A stretch of DNA of 64,000 nt, from positions 186,001 to 250,000 of the forward strand of contig NZ_CANMQQ010000006.1 in NCBI RefSeq assembly GCF_947500045.1, read 5' to 3'. The position numbers and the translations under genes were made by a program. This DNA comes from an uncultured Ruegeria sp. (GTDB taxonomy: Bacteria; Pseudomonadota; Alphaproteobacteria; Rhodobacterales; Rhodobacteraceae). Positions 36,051-45,140 of this stretch are shown piece by piece (the first letter of the stretch is position 1; the number at the start of each line of letters is the position of its first letter). The notes beneath the pieces are model-generated. The model ran no database searches, had not been told where the DNA came from, and saw only the letters and a program-made list of their open reading frames with translations.

Positions 36051-37136
36051 TCAGGTGCCTGATTTCACTTTGGTCCAAAGACGCGTCACCACCCGTTGGA
36101 TCTTTGCCGGATAGGGCGTGGTGATATAGAGGTTCTGCATCGTCGCATCGTCCGGATAGATTGCCGGATCACCTATTACGTCCTCTTCCAGGAACTCCTG
36201 CGAGGCCTGATTGCCGTTGGCATAATAAACATAGTTCGACGCGGCAGCCATGTTGTTGGCATCCAGAATGAAGTTCAGGAACTTATGCGCGCCTTCCGGG
36301 TTCGGAGCATCGACAGGTATCGCCATCTGGTCAAACCACATCAGTGATCCTTCCGCAAAGGGGTGGTATTCGATGACCACGCCATTATCCGCCTCATCAG
36401 CGCGGTCGCGGGCCTGCAGAATATCGCCCGACCAACCCACGGCCACGCAGATATCACCGTTGGCAAGCGCATTGATGTATTCCGAGCTGTGGAACTTTTG
36501 AATATGCGGACGCACGCCGGTCAGAACCTCTTCGGCCTTCTCGATCACGTCCTTGTCATGGCTGTCCGGGTCCTCGCCGATATACTGGAGCACCATTGGA
36601 ATGATCTCGGCAGGCGCGTCCAGGAAATGAACCCCGCACGAGGCCAGCTTTTCCATGTTCTCGGGCTTCAGCACAAGGTCCATGCTGTTAAGCGCAACAT
36701 CGTCGCCTAATACCTCTTTGACCTTGTCGACATTTACGCCAAGACCGGTTGTCCCCCACATATAGTTGATCGAGTATGCGTTTTTGGGGTCATAGCCCGC
36801 AGTACGTTCCTGAATCACGTCCCACAGGTTCCCCGCATTCGACAGCTTGGCGGCGTCGAGTTCCTGGAATGCGCCGGCCTGAATCTGGCGTTGCAAAAAC
36901 GTCCCCGAAGGCACCACGACGTCATACCCCGACCCTCCGGCCAGCATCTTGGTTTCCAGAACCTCGTTGCTGTCAAACACATCGTAGATCAGGGTCAGGC
37001 CCGTCTCACTTTCGAATTTGCTCAGCAGTTCTTCGTCAATGTAGTCGGACCAGTTATAGACACGCACCTCTTCGGCAAACGCAGCCGAAGTCCCCAATGC
37101 GACAACCGCTGCCGTCCCCAGCGTTTTCAGTTTCAT
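36051..37136 (-). CDS. potF: polyamine-binding periplasmic protein (PotF/PotD type)
   Basis: A 361-residue periplasmic solute-binding protein. The signal peptide (MKLKTLGTAAVVALGTSAAFA) is followed by EEVRVYNWSDYIDEELL, the family hallmark. Other PotF/PotD segments include NYMWGTTGLGVNVDKV, VGWSGDILQA and WFDQMAIP, with aromatic and acidic residues that clamp the diamine. The start at 37136 is set by the signal peptide; an ATG at 37190 is rejected. It captures putrescine or spermidine for PotGHI. An ATTTGATCAA element lies 45 bases upstream. Confidence 0.92.
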   Translation of the reverse strand: MKLKTLGTAAVVALGTSAAFAEEVRVYNWSDYIDEELLSKFESETGLTLIYDVFDSNEVLETKMLAGGSGYDVVVPSGTFLQRQIQAGAFQELDAAKLSNAGNLWDVIQERTAGYDPKNAYSINYMWGTTGLGVNVDKVKEVLGDDVALNSMDLVLKPENMEKLASCGVHFLDAPAEIIPMVLQYIGEDPDSHDKDVIEKAEEVLTGVRPHIQKFHSSEYINALANGDICVAVGWSGDILQARDRADEADNGVVIEYHPFAEGSLMWFDQMAIPVDAPNPEGAHKFLNFILDANNMAAASNYVYYANGNQASQEFLEEDVIGDPAIYPDDATMQNLYITTPYPAKIQRVVTRLWTKVKSGT

Positions 37137-37180
37137 GTTACTCTCCCTGCAACTGTGCGGCCATTTTGACCTTTTTTTGG

Positions 37181-37190
37181 ATTTGATCAA
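37181..37190. promoter_or_regulatory. candidate GntR operator upstream of potF
   Basis: ATTTGATCAA, near-palindromic, 45 bases upstream of potF. It lies in a 15-base block TTTGGATTTGATCAA repeated exactly 100 bases away at the start of the GntR gene. Confidence 0.5.
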
Positions 37191-37267
37191 GTTTTGCGTT
37201 TCGACGCAGTTTCACTTATGGTTGGGACGGGTGTAGAATCCAGCAAGATAGAAACACGCGCATTGGG

Positions 37268-37960
37268 GTGAACCATTTGGATTTGATCAAAAATAAGGCA
37301 GGTATACCTCTGGATGATGAAGAAAAGCGCCCCGCACATGAACAGGTCTATCGTACACTGAAATCGCAGATTCTGTTTGGTGATCTGGTACCCGGACAGC
37401 CGGTTACGATTCAGGGTTTGACCGATTCTCTGGGCGTGGGCATGACGCCAGTACGTGAAGCGATTCGCCGCCTGATATCTGACGGCGCCTTGATCTTTCA
37501 GGGCAATCGACGGGTCAGTGTTCCCCTATTGTCAGCCAGCGATATCGAGCAGATGATATTCGCAAGAATTTCAATCGAAACAGAGCTTTCAAGGCGTTCT
37601 GCCAAGAATATCGCGGCCACCGACATTGACCGGCTCGAAGATTTAGATCAACGCTTGGATGATATGATCGCAGATGGGGATGTGGGCGGGTATCTGCGTT
37701 TGAACCACGCGTTTCACCAAGCGCTTTACTCGCACGCCGAGGCCCCGATTCTGGTTGATCTGGCCGAACGGTTGTGGCTGAGATTCGGCCCCTCGCTACG
37801 GATCGTATGTGGCCGCTTCGGGACTCAGAGCCTGCCCGACAGGCATAAAGATATTATCGCCGCTTTGCGTGATCAAAACGCCGAAAAGGCAGCAATAGCG
37901 ACTGCGCAGGACATTGAGCAAGGCATCGGAATGATGGGCGACGCCCTGACCACCGCCTAG
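37268..37960 (+). CDS. GntR-family (FadR/FCD subgroup) transcriptional regulator
   Basis: A 230-residue regulator with an N-terminal GntR winged helix (EQVYRTLKSQILFGDLVPGQPVT, then LGVGMTPVREAIRRL; about residues 24-85) and an all-helical FCD ligand domain (about 95-220, with LNHAFHQALYSHAEAPILV). FCD domains bind small organic acids or metabolites, often with a metal. The start is GTG 37268; TTG 37277 is an alternative with better spacing from GGGGTG. It is divergent from potF and upstream of the aminotransferase, and probably controls both and itself through the shared ATTTGATCA element. Confidence 0.85.
   Translation: MNHLDLIKNKAGIPLDDEEKRPAHEQVYRTLKSQILFGDLVPGQPVTIQGLTDSLGVGMTPVREAIRRLISDGALIFQGNRRVSVPLLSASDIEQMIFARISIETELSRRSAKNIAATDIDRLEDLDQRLDDMIADGDVGGYLRLNHAFHQALYSHAEAPILVDLAERLWLRFGPSLRIVCGRFGTQSLPDRHKDIIAALRDQNAEKAAIATAQDIEQGIGMMGDALTTA
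37281..37290. promoter_or_regulatory. candidate GntR operator at the regulator's own start
   Basis: Second copy of ATTTGATCAA, followed by A so that the core reads TTTGATCAAA, a perfect palindrome. It overlaps the first codons of the GntR gene, a position suited to autorepression. Confidence 0.45.
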
Positions 37961-37988
37961 AATTCAGCGATTCGATTGACAGTATAAA

Positions 37989-37998
37989 ATTTGATCAT
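37989..37998. promoter_or_regulatory. candidate GntR operator upstream of the aminotransferase
   Basis: ATTTGATCAT, matching 9 of 10 bases of the copies at potF and the GntR gene, 38 bases upstream of the aminotransferase start and 29 bases after the regulator's stop. Confidence 0.45.
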
Positions 37999-38035
37999 AT
38001 TCTATCTCGCAACCACTGTTGCAGGAGATTCTCCG

Positions 38036-39433
38036 ATGTCTACCATCACAAACCACTTGCCCACCGCTGAATTGCAGGCGCTGGATGCCGCACATCACCT
38101 GCATCCGTTTTCCTCCAATACAGCATTGGGAGAAGAAGGCGTCCGGGTCATCACGCGCGCAAACGGTATTTACCTGACCGACAGCGAAGGTCATGAAATT
38201 CTGGATGGCATGGCCGGATTGTGGTGCGTGAACATCGGATATGGCCGTGAGGAGCTTGCCGAAGCTGCCGCGCGCCAAATGCGCGAGCTGCCTTATTACA
38301 ACACCTTCTTCAAAACAACTCATACTCCGGCCATTGCTCTCGCGGCGAAGCTGGCCGAACTTGCACCTGGCGATCTGAACCACGTCTTTTTCGCGGCAGG
38401 TGGCTCTGAGGCCAATGACACCAACATCCGCCTGGTGCGCACCTACTGGGCAGAAAAGGGTCAACCTGACAAGAACATCATCATTAGCCGCAAGAACGCC
38501 TATCACGGATCATCCGTAGGCTCGGCCTCTTTGGGGGGCATGGTGGGAATGCATGCGCAGGGCGGCATTCCGATCCCGAATATCCATCACATCAACCAGC
38601 CGAACTGGTGGGCAGAAGGTGGCGACATGACGCCCGAAGAGTTCGGCCTTGCCCGCGCACGCGAATTGGAAGAGGCCATTCAGGAACTGGGCGAAGATCG
38701 CGTCGCGGCCTTCATCGCCGAGCCGGTGCAGGGCGCAGGCGGCGTGATCATCGCCCCCGATACCTACTGGCCAGAAATTCAACGTATCTGCGACAAATAC
38801 GATATCCTGCTGATCGCGGATGAGGTGATCTGTGGATTTGGCCGTACCGGCAACTGGTTTGGTTCAGAAACGGTCGGCATCAAGCCGCATATCATGACCA
38901 TCGCCAAGGGCCTAAGCTCGGGCTATGCGCCCATCGGAGGCTCGATTGTTTGTGACGAGGTGGCTGAAGTCATCAGCGGCACTGAGTTCAATCATGGCTA
39001 CACCTATTCCGGCCACCCGGTTGCTGCGGCTGTGGCGCTAGAAAATCTGCGCATTCTTGAAGAAGAGAAAATCATCGACCACGTGCGCGATGTGGCCGCC
39101 CCCTATCTCAAACAGAAATGGGAGGCGTTGATCGAGCATCCACTGGTCGGCGAGGCCAAGATCGTTGGTATGATGGCGTCGATTGCGCTGACACCCGATA
39201 AATCCAGCCGCGCCAAATTTGCCTCTGATCCGGGCACGGTTGGGTATATTTGCCGTGATCGTTGTTTCGCCAACAACTTGGTTATGCGCCATGTGGGTGA
39301 TCGGTTGATCATCTCACCACCATTGATCCTGACACCTGCAGATATCGACGAGATGTTCGTGCGCATTCACAAATCGCTGGACGAAGCGCTGGTCGAGATC
39401 AACGAAAAAGGGTTGATGAAACCCGCATCGTGA
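38036..39433 (+). CDS. class III aminotransferase, putrescine/omega-amino acid:pyruvate type (SpuC-like)
   Basis: A 465-residue PLP enzyme of the omega-transaminase group. The PLP lysine is Lys291 in IAKGLSSGYAPIGG. The aspartate that holds the PLP ring lies in LIADEVICGFGRTG, and the N-terminal GLWCVNIGYGREEL is typical of SpuC-like enzymes. SpuC transfers the amino group of putrescine to pyruvate. Position beside a polyamine transporter and GntR regulator supports polyamine catabolism, although beta-alanine or taurine transaminases look similar. The start at 38036 has AGGAG upstream. It is convergent with the transglycosylase gene. Confidence 0.85.
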   Translation: MSTITNHLPTAELQALDAAHHLHPFSSNTALGEEGVRVITRANGIYLTDSEGHEILDGMAGLWCVNIGYGREELAEAAARQMRELPYYNTFFKTTHTPAIALAAKLAELAPGDLNHVFFAAGGSEANDTNIRLVRTYWAEKGQPDKNIIISRKNAYHGSSVGSASLGGMVGMHAQGGIPIPNIHHINQPNWWAEGGDMTPEEFGLARARELEEAIQELGEDRVAAFIAEPVQGAGGVIIAPDTYWPEIQRICDKYDILLIADEVICGFGRTGNWFGSETVGIKPHIMTIAKGLSSGYAPIGGSIVCDEVAEVISGTEFNHGYTYSGHPVAAAVALENLRILEEEKIIDHVRDVAAPYLKQKWEALIEHPLVGEAKIVGMMASIALTPDKSSRAKFASDPGTVGYICRDRCFANNLVMRHVGDRLIISPPLILTPADIDEMFVRIHKSLDEALVEINEKGLMKPAS

Positions 39434-39444
39434 TCGGTGAATCA

Positions 39445-39468
39445 AGGGCGGTCTGTTTGGGTCGCCCT
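39445..39468. terminator. possible bidirectional terminator between convergent genes
   Basis: 6-bp stem AGGGCG / CGCCCT with a 12-base loop, between the aminotransferase stop (39433) and the end of the transglycosylase gene (39474). There is no T-run, so confidence is low. Confidence 0.35.
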
Positions 39469-39473
39469 GACAC

Positions 39474-40790
39474 TCAACGCATCCGTTCCAGTAAACTGAG
39501 CGATGGGTACCCGTCCGGGACCAGCCCTTGCGCAACCTGAAATGCGCGCACAGCGTCGATGGTATTCGGCCCAGTGCGCCCATCGATACCTTGTGTGTCA
39601 AAGCCCGCCTGCGTCAGTCGGCGCTGCAACTCTTTGCGTTCGATGAAGCTAAGGACACGGTCGCCGCGCGGCCAAGTCGCTTGAAACGGGGGGGCGCTTG
39701 CAAGCCTGTCGGACAGATGCCCGATCCCAATCACATACGCGTCGGCGCCGTTGTAGGCTTCAATCACCTTGAAATTGTTAAAGATCATCAGCGCGACACC
39801 CCGGCCACCTGCCGGTAGCAGGATCGCCGCCTGGCCGTGATCAGGTACTGCTTCGCCAGTATGTGTTAAAACACCCCGGGCCGCCCATTCCGATGGCATC
39901 AAGGTAAAGTCGCGTCTCGCTTCGGTATAATCAAAGCCCGACGGCAACTGCACCTCTACCCCCCAGGGTTGACCTTGGGTCCATCCATGTTTGGCCAAAT
40001 ACGCCGCGGCCGAAGCCAACGCGTCGGTTGGATCGTCCGACCAGATATCACGCCGCCCATCACCATCGAAATCGACGGCATGATCAAGAAATGAGGTCGG
40101 CATGAACTGCGTGTGCCCCATTGCACCAGCCCAGCTGCCAACCATATTCCCTGCATCAACGTCCCCGGCCTGTAGGATCTGAAGGGCTGCGATAAGTTGG
40201 GATTCAAAAAAACTTGCCCGCCGCGCATCAAAAGCCAGGGTCGCCAGCGACCGGATGGTCTGCTTGCTGCCCCGATAGGTCCCGAACGAGGTCTCAAGCC
40301 CCCAGATCGCGGTGACGACCTCTTTTTCGACGCCATAATGCGCCTCGATCCGGGTCAGGGTTTCTCGGTACTGGTTCAGCCCGGCGCGACCATTCGAAAC
40401 GCGTGTATTCGACACCGCCGAATCCAGATATTCCCAGATCGGCTTGGAAAACTCTGCCTGATTGCGATCTCGTTTGATGCTGTCGCTGTCATAGGTCACC
40501 CCAGCCAATGCGCGATTCAGCGTGTTTGCCGAGATACCCGTTGCCTGCGCCCTCTCGCGAAACGCCGCCAGCCAAGCCTGAAAGCGTGCATTCCCTTCTG
40601 CCGATACACGATGCAGCTCGACCTTTGGGCGCAATTCGGGCCGAACAGAAACTGTTACATCCGCCGAAGCAAGTTGCACATTGTCGACCAATGGTCGGAC
40701 CAGAGGCCGTACCGATTTATCTGTTGCATCCGCCTGCACGATGGATGCCCATAATGCGACGGTCATAACGCCGCCTACGCATTTACGCAT
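39474..40790 (-). CDS. lytic murein transglycosylase (MltB family) with peptidoglycan-binding domain
   Basis: A 438-residue exported enzyme that cleaves the glycan strand of peptidoglycan to a 1,6-anhydro product. After a signal peptide (about residues 1-20), the MltB-type SLT domain spans about 65-360, with catalytic Glu166 in AIWGLETSFGTYRG and the GAMGHTQFMPTSF segment. The last 65 residues form a PG_binding_1 repeat (LQRRLTQAGFDTQGIDGRTGPNTIDAVRAFQ, within residues 370-420). It is convergent with the aminotransferase and followed upstream by the WYL regulator on the same strand. Confidence 0.9.
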   Translation of the reverse strand: MRKCVGGVMTVALWASIVQADATDKSVRPLVRPLVDNVQLASADVTVSVRPELRPKVELHRVSAEGNARFQAWLAAFRERAQATGISANTLNRALAGVTYDSDSIKRDRNQAEFSKPIWEYLDSAVSNTRVSNGRAGLNQYRETLTRIEAHYGVEKEVVTAIWGLETSFGTYRGSKQTIRSLATLAFDARRASFFESQLIAALQILQAGDVDAGNMVGSWAGAMGHTQFMPTSFLDHAVDFDGDGRRDIWSDDPTDALASAAAYLAKHGWTQGQPWGVEVQLPSGFDYTEARRDFTLMPSEWAARGVLTHTGEAVPDHGQAAILLPAGGRGVALMIFNNFKVIEAYNGADAYVIGIGHLSDRLASAPPFQATWPRGDRVLSFIERKELQRRLTQAGFDTQGIDGRTGPNTIDAVRAFQVAQGLVPDGYPSLSLLERMR

Positions 40791-40860
40791 TCCGTTTTTA
40801 CCTGATTACTGCTCAGCACCAACGATAGCGCAATATCGCGTTTTTACAAAGCGCCGAGCG

Positions 40861-41568
40861 CTAGGTTTCCTGATCCTGTGCCTCACGCTCTGCACGAAGT
40901 CGGGCTATCGCCTCTCTCAGCAGTGGGATGCGCTTGGGTCTGAAGCTTTCCTCGGTCACGTCCATTTCCTGCATACGATCCAGCCGGAACACGCGAAAAT
41001 CTCGACGCAGGTGGCACCAGCTAAGCAAAACGCTGGAGCGATCCATGTAAACAATGCCCAGCGGATTAACTCGACGCCGGGTATCCGCGCCATTGGCATC
41101 TGTATAGGCGAACTCCACCATGCGTTCATCCCATGCTGCTTGGCGCAGGTCGGCAACATCGATCGTTGGTATCGCCGGGCGATTGAACCGTTTGGCTGTC
41201 AGAACCGCGTGACTCAACCGGTGTGACTGCCGCTGGGGTAACCGTCCCTGAAGCTTTCGCAAAGCCTCGCTTGCGGCATTAGACAGTGCCGGGTCGCCGA
41301 TCAGTTGTACCTCGCGCAAGCCCAAAACCAGCGCTTCAAGCTCGTCATTGGTGAAGCCCAGCGGCGGTAAGGTCGCATCTTCAATCAGCGTGAATCCGAA
41401 TCCAGCTTCTCCGTCGATCACGGCACCCAAACCACGCAGAGCATCGATATCGCGGTGCACCGTACGTGGTGAAACGCCCAAATCCTGTGCCAACTGAACC
41501 GACGTTCTGGGCGACGGGCCAGAGCGCAGGGCTTGCATCAACTGAAACAGGCGGGCGGTGCGAGACAT
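40861..41568 (-). CDS. HTH/WYL-domain transcriptional regulator (YafY type)
   Basis: A 235-residue regulator. An N-terminal HTH (SVQLAQDLGVSPRTVHRDIDAL, about residues 21-42) is followed by a WYL-type effector domain (about 130-205, with the RRVNPLGIVYMDRSSVLLSWCHLRRDFRVFRLDRM region). The WYL core motif itself is degenerate, reading LLSWCHLR. WYL domains bind nucleic acids or nucleotides. The start at 41568 (MSRTARLFQLMQALR) is typical; the frame back to 41667 is not. It is divergent from a GST-DUF1801 pair, which it probably controls. Confidence 0.85.
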   Translation of the reverse strand: MSRTARLFQLMQALRSGPSPRTSVQLAQDLGVSPRTVHRDIDALRGLGAVIDGEAGFGFTLIEDATLPPLGFTNDELEALVLGLREVQLIGDPALSNAASEALRKLQGRLPQRQSHRLSHAVLTAKRFNRPAIPTIDVADLRQAAWDERMVEFAYTDANGADTRRRVNPLGIVYMDRSSVLLSWCHLRRDFRVFRLDRMQEMDVTEESFRPKRIPLLREAIARLRAEREAQDQET

Positions 41569-41650
41569 AATGCACAATAGCCTAAACCTAATGACAGGAA
41601 CTGTCATCAGTTCGAAGTATCCCTTGGGAATACCAACGATGGAGCCGATG

Positions 41651-42349
41651 ATGCTGACCCTTCTCACCTTCCCCTCTGCCTTCGGTCTGTTCAGTGCCAG
41701 CCCGTTCTGTGTGAAAACGGCCCTGATGCTTCAAAGCGCAGGCAAGCATTGGCAACGGTCCGACCTGCTGGACCCCCGCAAGATGCCGCACCAGAAACTG
41801 CCGGTCCTGCGCACACCCGAGCATCTGATCCCCGACAGCGACCTGATCCGTGAATGGCTTGAAGCCCAAGGCGCCGACTTCGATGCAGGCCTGAGCGATC
41901 TGCAAAAGGCCCAATCCCGCGCCCTGATCCGCATGGCCGAAGAACATTTGTACTTCTATGTCGTACAGGACCGCTGGGCCAACGATGAGGTCTGGCCAAT
42001 CCTGCGGGATACGTTCTTTTCGATCATTCCCGCCCTGATCCGCAAACCGGTTTCGAACTCGATCCGCAAATCTGTTCTCAAAGGGCTTGAATTTCAGGGC
42101 GTGTCCAGGTTTTCGTCGGCTGAGCGTCAGGATCGACTGGAACGTGATCTTGAGGCGATATCGGCTTACCTTTGGCACTCGCCCTACCTGATGGGCGAGC
42201 AGCCTACGTCGGCAGACATGAGCGTTGGCCCGATGCTGGCCGCAATGCGCGCAACACCGTCAGATACACCGCTGACCCGCAGGGTCAAACAGGATAAGAT
42301 ACTGATCAGCTATATTGACCGGATGGAACAGGCGATCCCACTGCCATGA
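41651..42349 (+). CDS. glutathione S-transferase family protein
   Basis: A 232-residue protein with an N-terminal thioredoxin-like GST domain (FGLFSASPFCVKTALML; PHQKLPVLRTPEHLIPDSDLI, with the cis-Pro in LPVL and the acidic Asp-Ser-Asp after it) and a helical C-terminal domain (HSPYLMGEQPTSADMSVG). It resembles the Tom37/metaxin-like bacterial GST group. Starts at 41639, 41648 and 41651 are all possible; 41651 has GGAG 6 bases upstream. It shares ATGA with the DUF1801 gene and is divergent from the WYL regulator. Confidence 0.8.
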   Translation: MLTLLTFPSAFGLFSASPFCVKTALMLQSAGKHWQRSDLLDPRKMPHQKLPVLRTPEHLIPDSDLIREWLEAQGADFDAGLSDLQKAQSRALIRMAEEHLYFYVVQDRWANDEVWPILRDTFFSIIPALIRKPVSNSIRKSVLKGLEFQGVSRFSSAERQDRLERDLEAISAYLWHSPYLMGEQPTSADMSVGPMLAAMRATPSDTPLTRRVKQDKILISYIDRMEQAIPLP

Positions 42350-42744
42350 CCCCCTTTGAAGACGCAAACGTCGCCGCAGCTTACGATGCACTGCCGGAAG
42401 AAACTCGCGTAGGTGCATTTGCGCTGCGTACTTTGATCTTTGAAACGGCAGCATCTCTGCCGCGTGCCCAACCACTGCAAGAGGCGCTGCGTTGGGGACA
42501 GCCCGCCTATCTGGCACCAAAGGGGTCAACAATCCGGCTGGGCGGGCACAAAACTGCCCGCTTTGCGCTGTACGTACATTGCCAGAGCCGGCTGATAGGG
42601 GATTTCATATCAGCCTTTCCAGGCGAAGATCAGATTGAAGGCAATCGCGCCGTTCTGTTCGACACGCCGGATCAGATCGATCCCACACGCCATGGCTGGC
42701 TAATTGCCCGCGCGTTAACCTATCACGTTTCGGCAAGAGCCTAA
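42346..42744 (+). CDS. DUF1801 protein
   Basis: A 132-residue DUF1801/YdhG-like protein: an N-terminal helix pair (AAYDALPEETRVGAFALRTLIFETA), then EALRWGQPAY, the family hallmark, and a short beta region with FALYVHCQS. The function is unknown; family members resemble a small SRPBCC/YjbR-like fold. It overlaps the GST gene by four bases, so both are made together under the divergent WYL regulator. Confidence 0.8.
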   Translation: MTPFEDANVAAAYDALPEETRVGAFALRTLIFETAASLPRAQPLQEALRWGQPAYLAPKGSTIRLGGHKTARFALYVHCQSRLIGDFISAFPGEDQIEGNRAVLFDTPDQIDPTRHGWLIARALTYHVSARA

Positions 42745-42769
42745 TTCCCCAAACCCACTTTTTGCGTTC

Positions 42770-42812
42770 AAGGCAGAGCAGAGAGGCCGCTAAATCTCAG
42801 GCTGCCTTTTCC
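42770..42812 (+). terminator. weak terminator candidate after DUF1801
   Basis: 7-bp stem AAGGCAG / CTGCCTT with a long 25-base loop, ending in TTTT on the plus strand, between convergent genes DUF1801 and rnr. The long loop lowers confidence. Confidence 0.3.
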
Positions 42813-42823
42813 GAAACGGGTTA

Positions 42824-45082
42824 TCATTTCTGACGGCGCTTGCGTTCCACCTTGCGCTTGATCTTGTCCTTCTTGCGCTTGGTACTGACCGCCTTGCGCC
42901 GCGATCCGCGCTTCGCCGGGCCGCGACCACGAGGCAAGGCCTGATCATCGATGGATAACAGCTCCAACTCCAGCCCGCCCGTCACCGGTGTCGCTTCGGT
43001 CAGACGCACAGTGACGCGCTGGCCAATGGCGATGATCAGGCCTGTGTCTGAGCCCATAAGTGTTCCGGCCTCGCGGTCGAAATGAAAAAACTCACGCCCC
43101 AAAGACCGTACAGGGACCAGCCCGTCAGCACCAGTTTCGTCCATTTTCACGAAGGCGCCGAACCGCGCGATACCGCTGATCCGACCGCTGAATTCATTGC
43201 CGACCCGTTCGCTAAGATAAGCAGCCAGATAGCGATCGGTGGTATCGCGTTCGGCCATCATCGAACGGCGCTCGGTATCCGAGATATGGGTGGCGGTTTC
43301 TTCCAGCCGTCCGATCTCATCCTCGGTCAAACCATCTTCGCCCCAGCCGTGGGCCGTGATCAACGCACGATGCACGATCAGGTCCGCATAGCGGCGGATG
43401 GGTGAGGTGAAGTGTGCATAGTTTCGCAACGCCAGACCGAAATGGCCGAAATTCTCGGGATTGTAGTACGCCTGCGCCATCGAGCGTAGGGTCGACAAGT
43501 TGATCAGCTCCGCATCCTCAGTTCCGGCAGCGGCGTTTAGCAAGGCGTTCAGGTGGCGGGTCTGTAAAACCTGCCCCTTAGCAAGATTCAGCCCTGCCGC
43601 CTGCGCCGTTTCGCGCAAGCTCTCCAGCTTTTCCGGAGCGGGCTCTTCGTGCACACGAAACAGTAGCGGGCGACGTTTCGCGATCAGCGTCTCGGCGGCG
43701 GCGACATTGGCAAGGACCATGAATTCCTCGATCAACTTATGTGCATCCAACCGATCACGGAAGGCGACGCTTTCGACCTCACCACTTTCGCTGAGAATAA
43801 TTTTGCGTTCCGGCAGATCCAGCTCCAACGGCTGCCGCACCGCACGCGCCTTTTTCAGCGCAGCATACGCGGCATAAAGCGGTTTCAGCACTGTCTCCAA
43901 CAACGGCCCCGTCCTGTCGTTGAGACTGCCATCAATGGCATTCTGCACTTCGACATAGTTAAGCGAAGCGGCAGACCGCATCAGCCCTCGCACGAAGCGA
44001 TGGTCGATCTTATTGCCCTCTGCATCGATCTGCATCCGAACGGCGATGCAGGCCCGCGGGACGCCTTCGTGCAACGAACACAGGTCACCCGACAAGCGAT
44101 CCGGCAGCATCGGCACCACACGGTCAGGGAAATAGCTGGAATTGCCGCGTTTGCGCGCCTCTCGGTCCAGCGCGGTACTGGGCTGCACATAGGCGGCAAC
44201 GTCAGCAATGGCGACCCAGACCACATGGCCGCCCTTGTTCTTGGGATCATCATCTTCATGTGCATAGCACGCATCGTCGTGATCCCGCGCATCCGAAGGA
44301 TCAATTGTCAGCAGCGGTACATCCCGCAGATCCTCGCGCCCTTTCAGGCCAACGGGTTTGGCTTTGTCGGCCTCTTCGATCACCTTGTCAGGAAAGTCAT
44401 CCGGGATACCGTGCTGGTGAATGGCGATCAGCGAAACGGCTTTGGGGGCCGAGGGATCACCCAGCCGTTCGACAATACGTGCACGCGGTAGGCCCATGCG
44501 GTTTTTCGGTCCAGCTTGTTCCGCCTCGACCAGTTCACCATCATTCGCTCCGTGAACCGCCCCGTCGGGAACCAGCCACTCGGTCTGGCCGGCCTTATCG
44601 ATCGGGACAATCCGGCCACCTTCGGCCCCTTTGCGGAAAATGCCAACGATACGCTTCGGGTTGGTCCCGATGCGTCGGATCAGCCGGGCCTCATAGTTGT
44701 GATCTTCCTCATGCACGACGGTCAGACGCGCCAGAATCCGGTCGCCCTCGCCCAACGCCGGATCACTGGCACGGGCAATGATCAGCACAGTGGGCTCAAT
44801 ACCTTCGCCATGCCATTCCAATGGACGCGCGAACAGATCGCCATCGGCATTCGGAGCCTTCACCTGCAGCACACTGACCGGTGGCAGGCGGTCAGGATCT
44901 CGATAACTGCGCTTACGCTTTTCCAGATGCCCTTCAGCCTCAAGCTCTTTGAGGATTCGCTTCAGGTCGATCCGTTCAGCGCCCTTGATGCCAAAGGCTT
45001 TGGCAATGTCGCGTTTCGAGGTCAGGGTGGGGTTCGCCGAGATCCAATCGAGGACCTCCTGCTTGGTCGGAATGCGTGTCAT
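42824..45082 (-). CDS. rnr: ribonuclease R
   Basis: A 752-residue 3'-to-5' exoribonuclease that degrades structured RNA. An N-terminal winged helix (SKRDIAKAFGIKGAERIDLKR) leads into cold-shock-like domains, then the RNB catalytic domain with TIDPSDARDHDDA (metal aspartates), RRYADLIVHRAL and the conserved FGLALRNYAHFTSPIRRY (split). A C-terminal S1 domain (FSGRISGIARFGAFVKMD) follows, and finally a basic tail of Lys/Arg runs, common in RNase R. It is probably a single transcription unit; the DUF2064 gene upstream is on the same strand 58 bases away. Confidence 0.95.
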   Translation of the reverse strand: MTRIPTKQEVLDWISANPTLTSKRDIAKAFGIKGAERIDLKRILKELEAEGHLEKRKRSYRDPDRLPPVSVLQVKAPNADGDLFARPLEWHGEGIEPTVLIIARASDPALGEGDRILARLTVVHEEDHNYEARLIRRIGTNPKRIVGIFRKGAEGGRIVPIDKAGQTEWLVPDGAVHGANDGELVEAEQAGPKNRMGLPRARIVERLGDPSAPKAVSLIAIHQHGIPDDFPDKVIEEADKAKPVGLKGREDLRDVPLLTIDPSDARDHDDACYAHEDDDPKNKGGHVVWVAIADVAAYVQPSTALDREARKRGNSSYFPDRVVPMLPDRLSGDLCSLHEGVPRACIAVRMQIDAEGNKIDHRFVRGLMRSAASLNYVEVQNAIDGSLNDRTGPLLETVLKPLYAAYAALKKARAVRQPLELDLPERKIILSESGEVESVAFRDRLDAHKLIEEFMVLANVAAAETLIAKRRPLLFRVHEEPAPEKLESLRETAQAAGLNLAKGQVLQTRHLNALLNAAAGTEDAELINLSTLRSMAQAYYNPENFGHFGLALRNYAHFTSPIRRYADLIVHRALITAHGWGEDGLTEDEIGRLEETATHISDTERRSMMAERDTTDRYLAAYLSERVGNEFSGRISGIARFGAFVKMDETGADGLVPVRSLGREFFHFDREAGTLMGSDTGLIIAIGQRVTVRLTEATPVTGGLELELLSIDDQALPRGRGPAKRGSRRKAVSTKRKKDKIKRKVERKRRQK

Positions 45083-45140
45083 GAGTTTGGCCTAACACGG
45101 GCGTGCGACCGCGTCATGACCAAAAAAGCGGCGCATCGTG

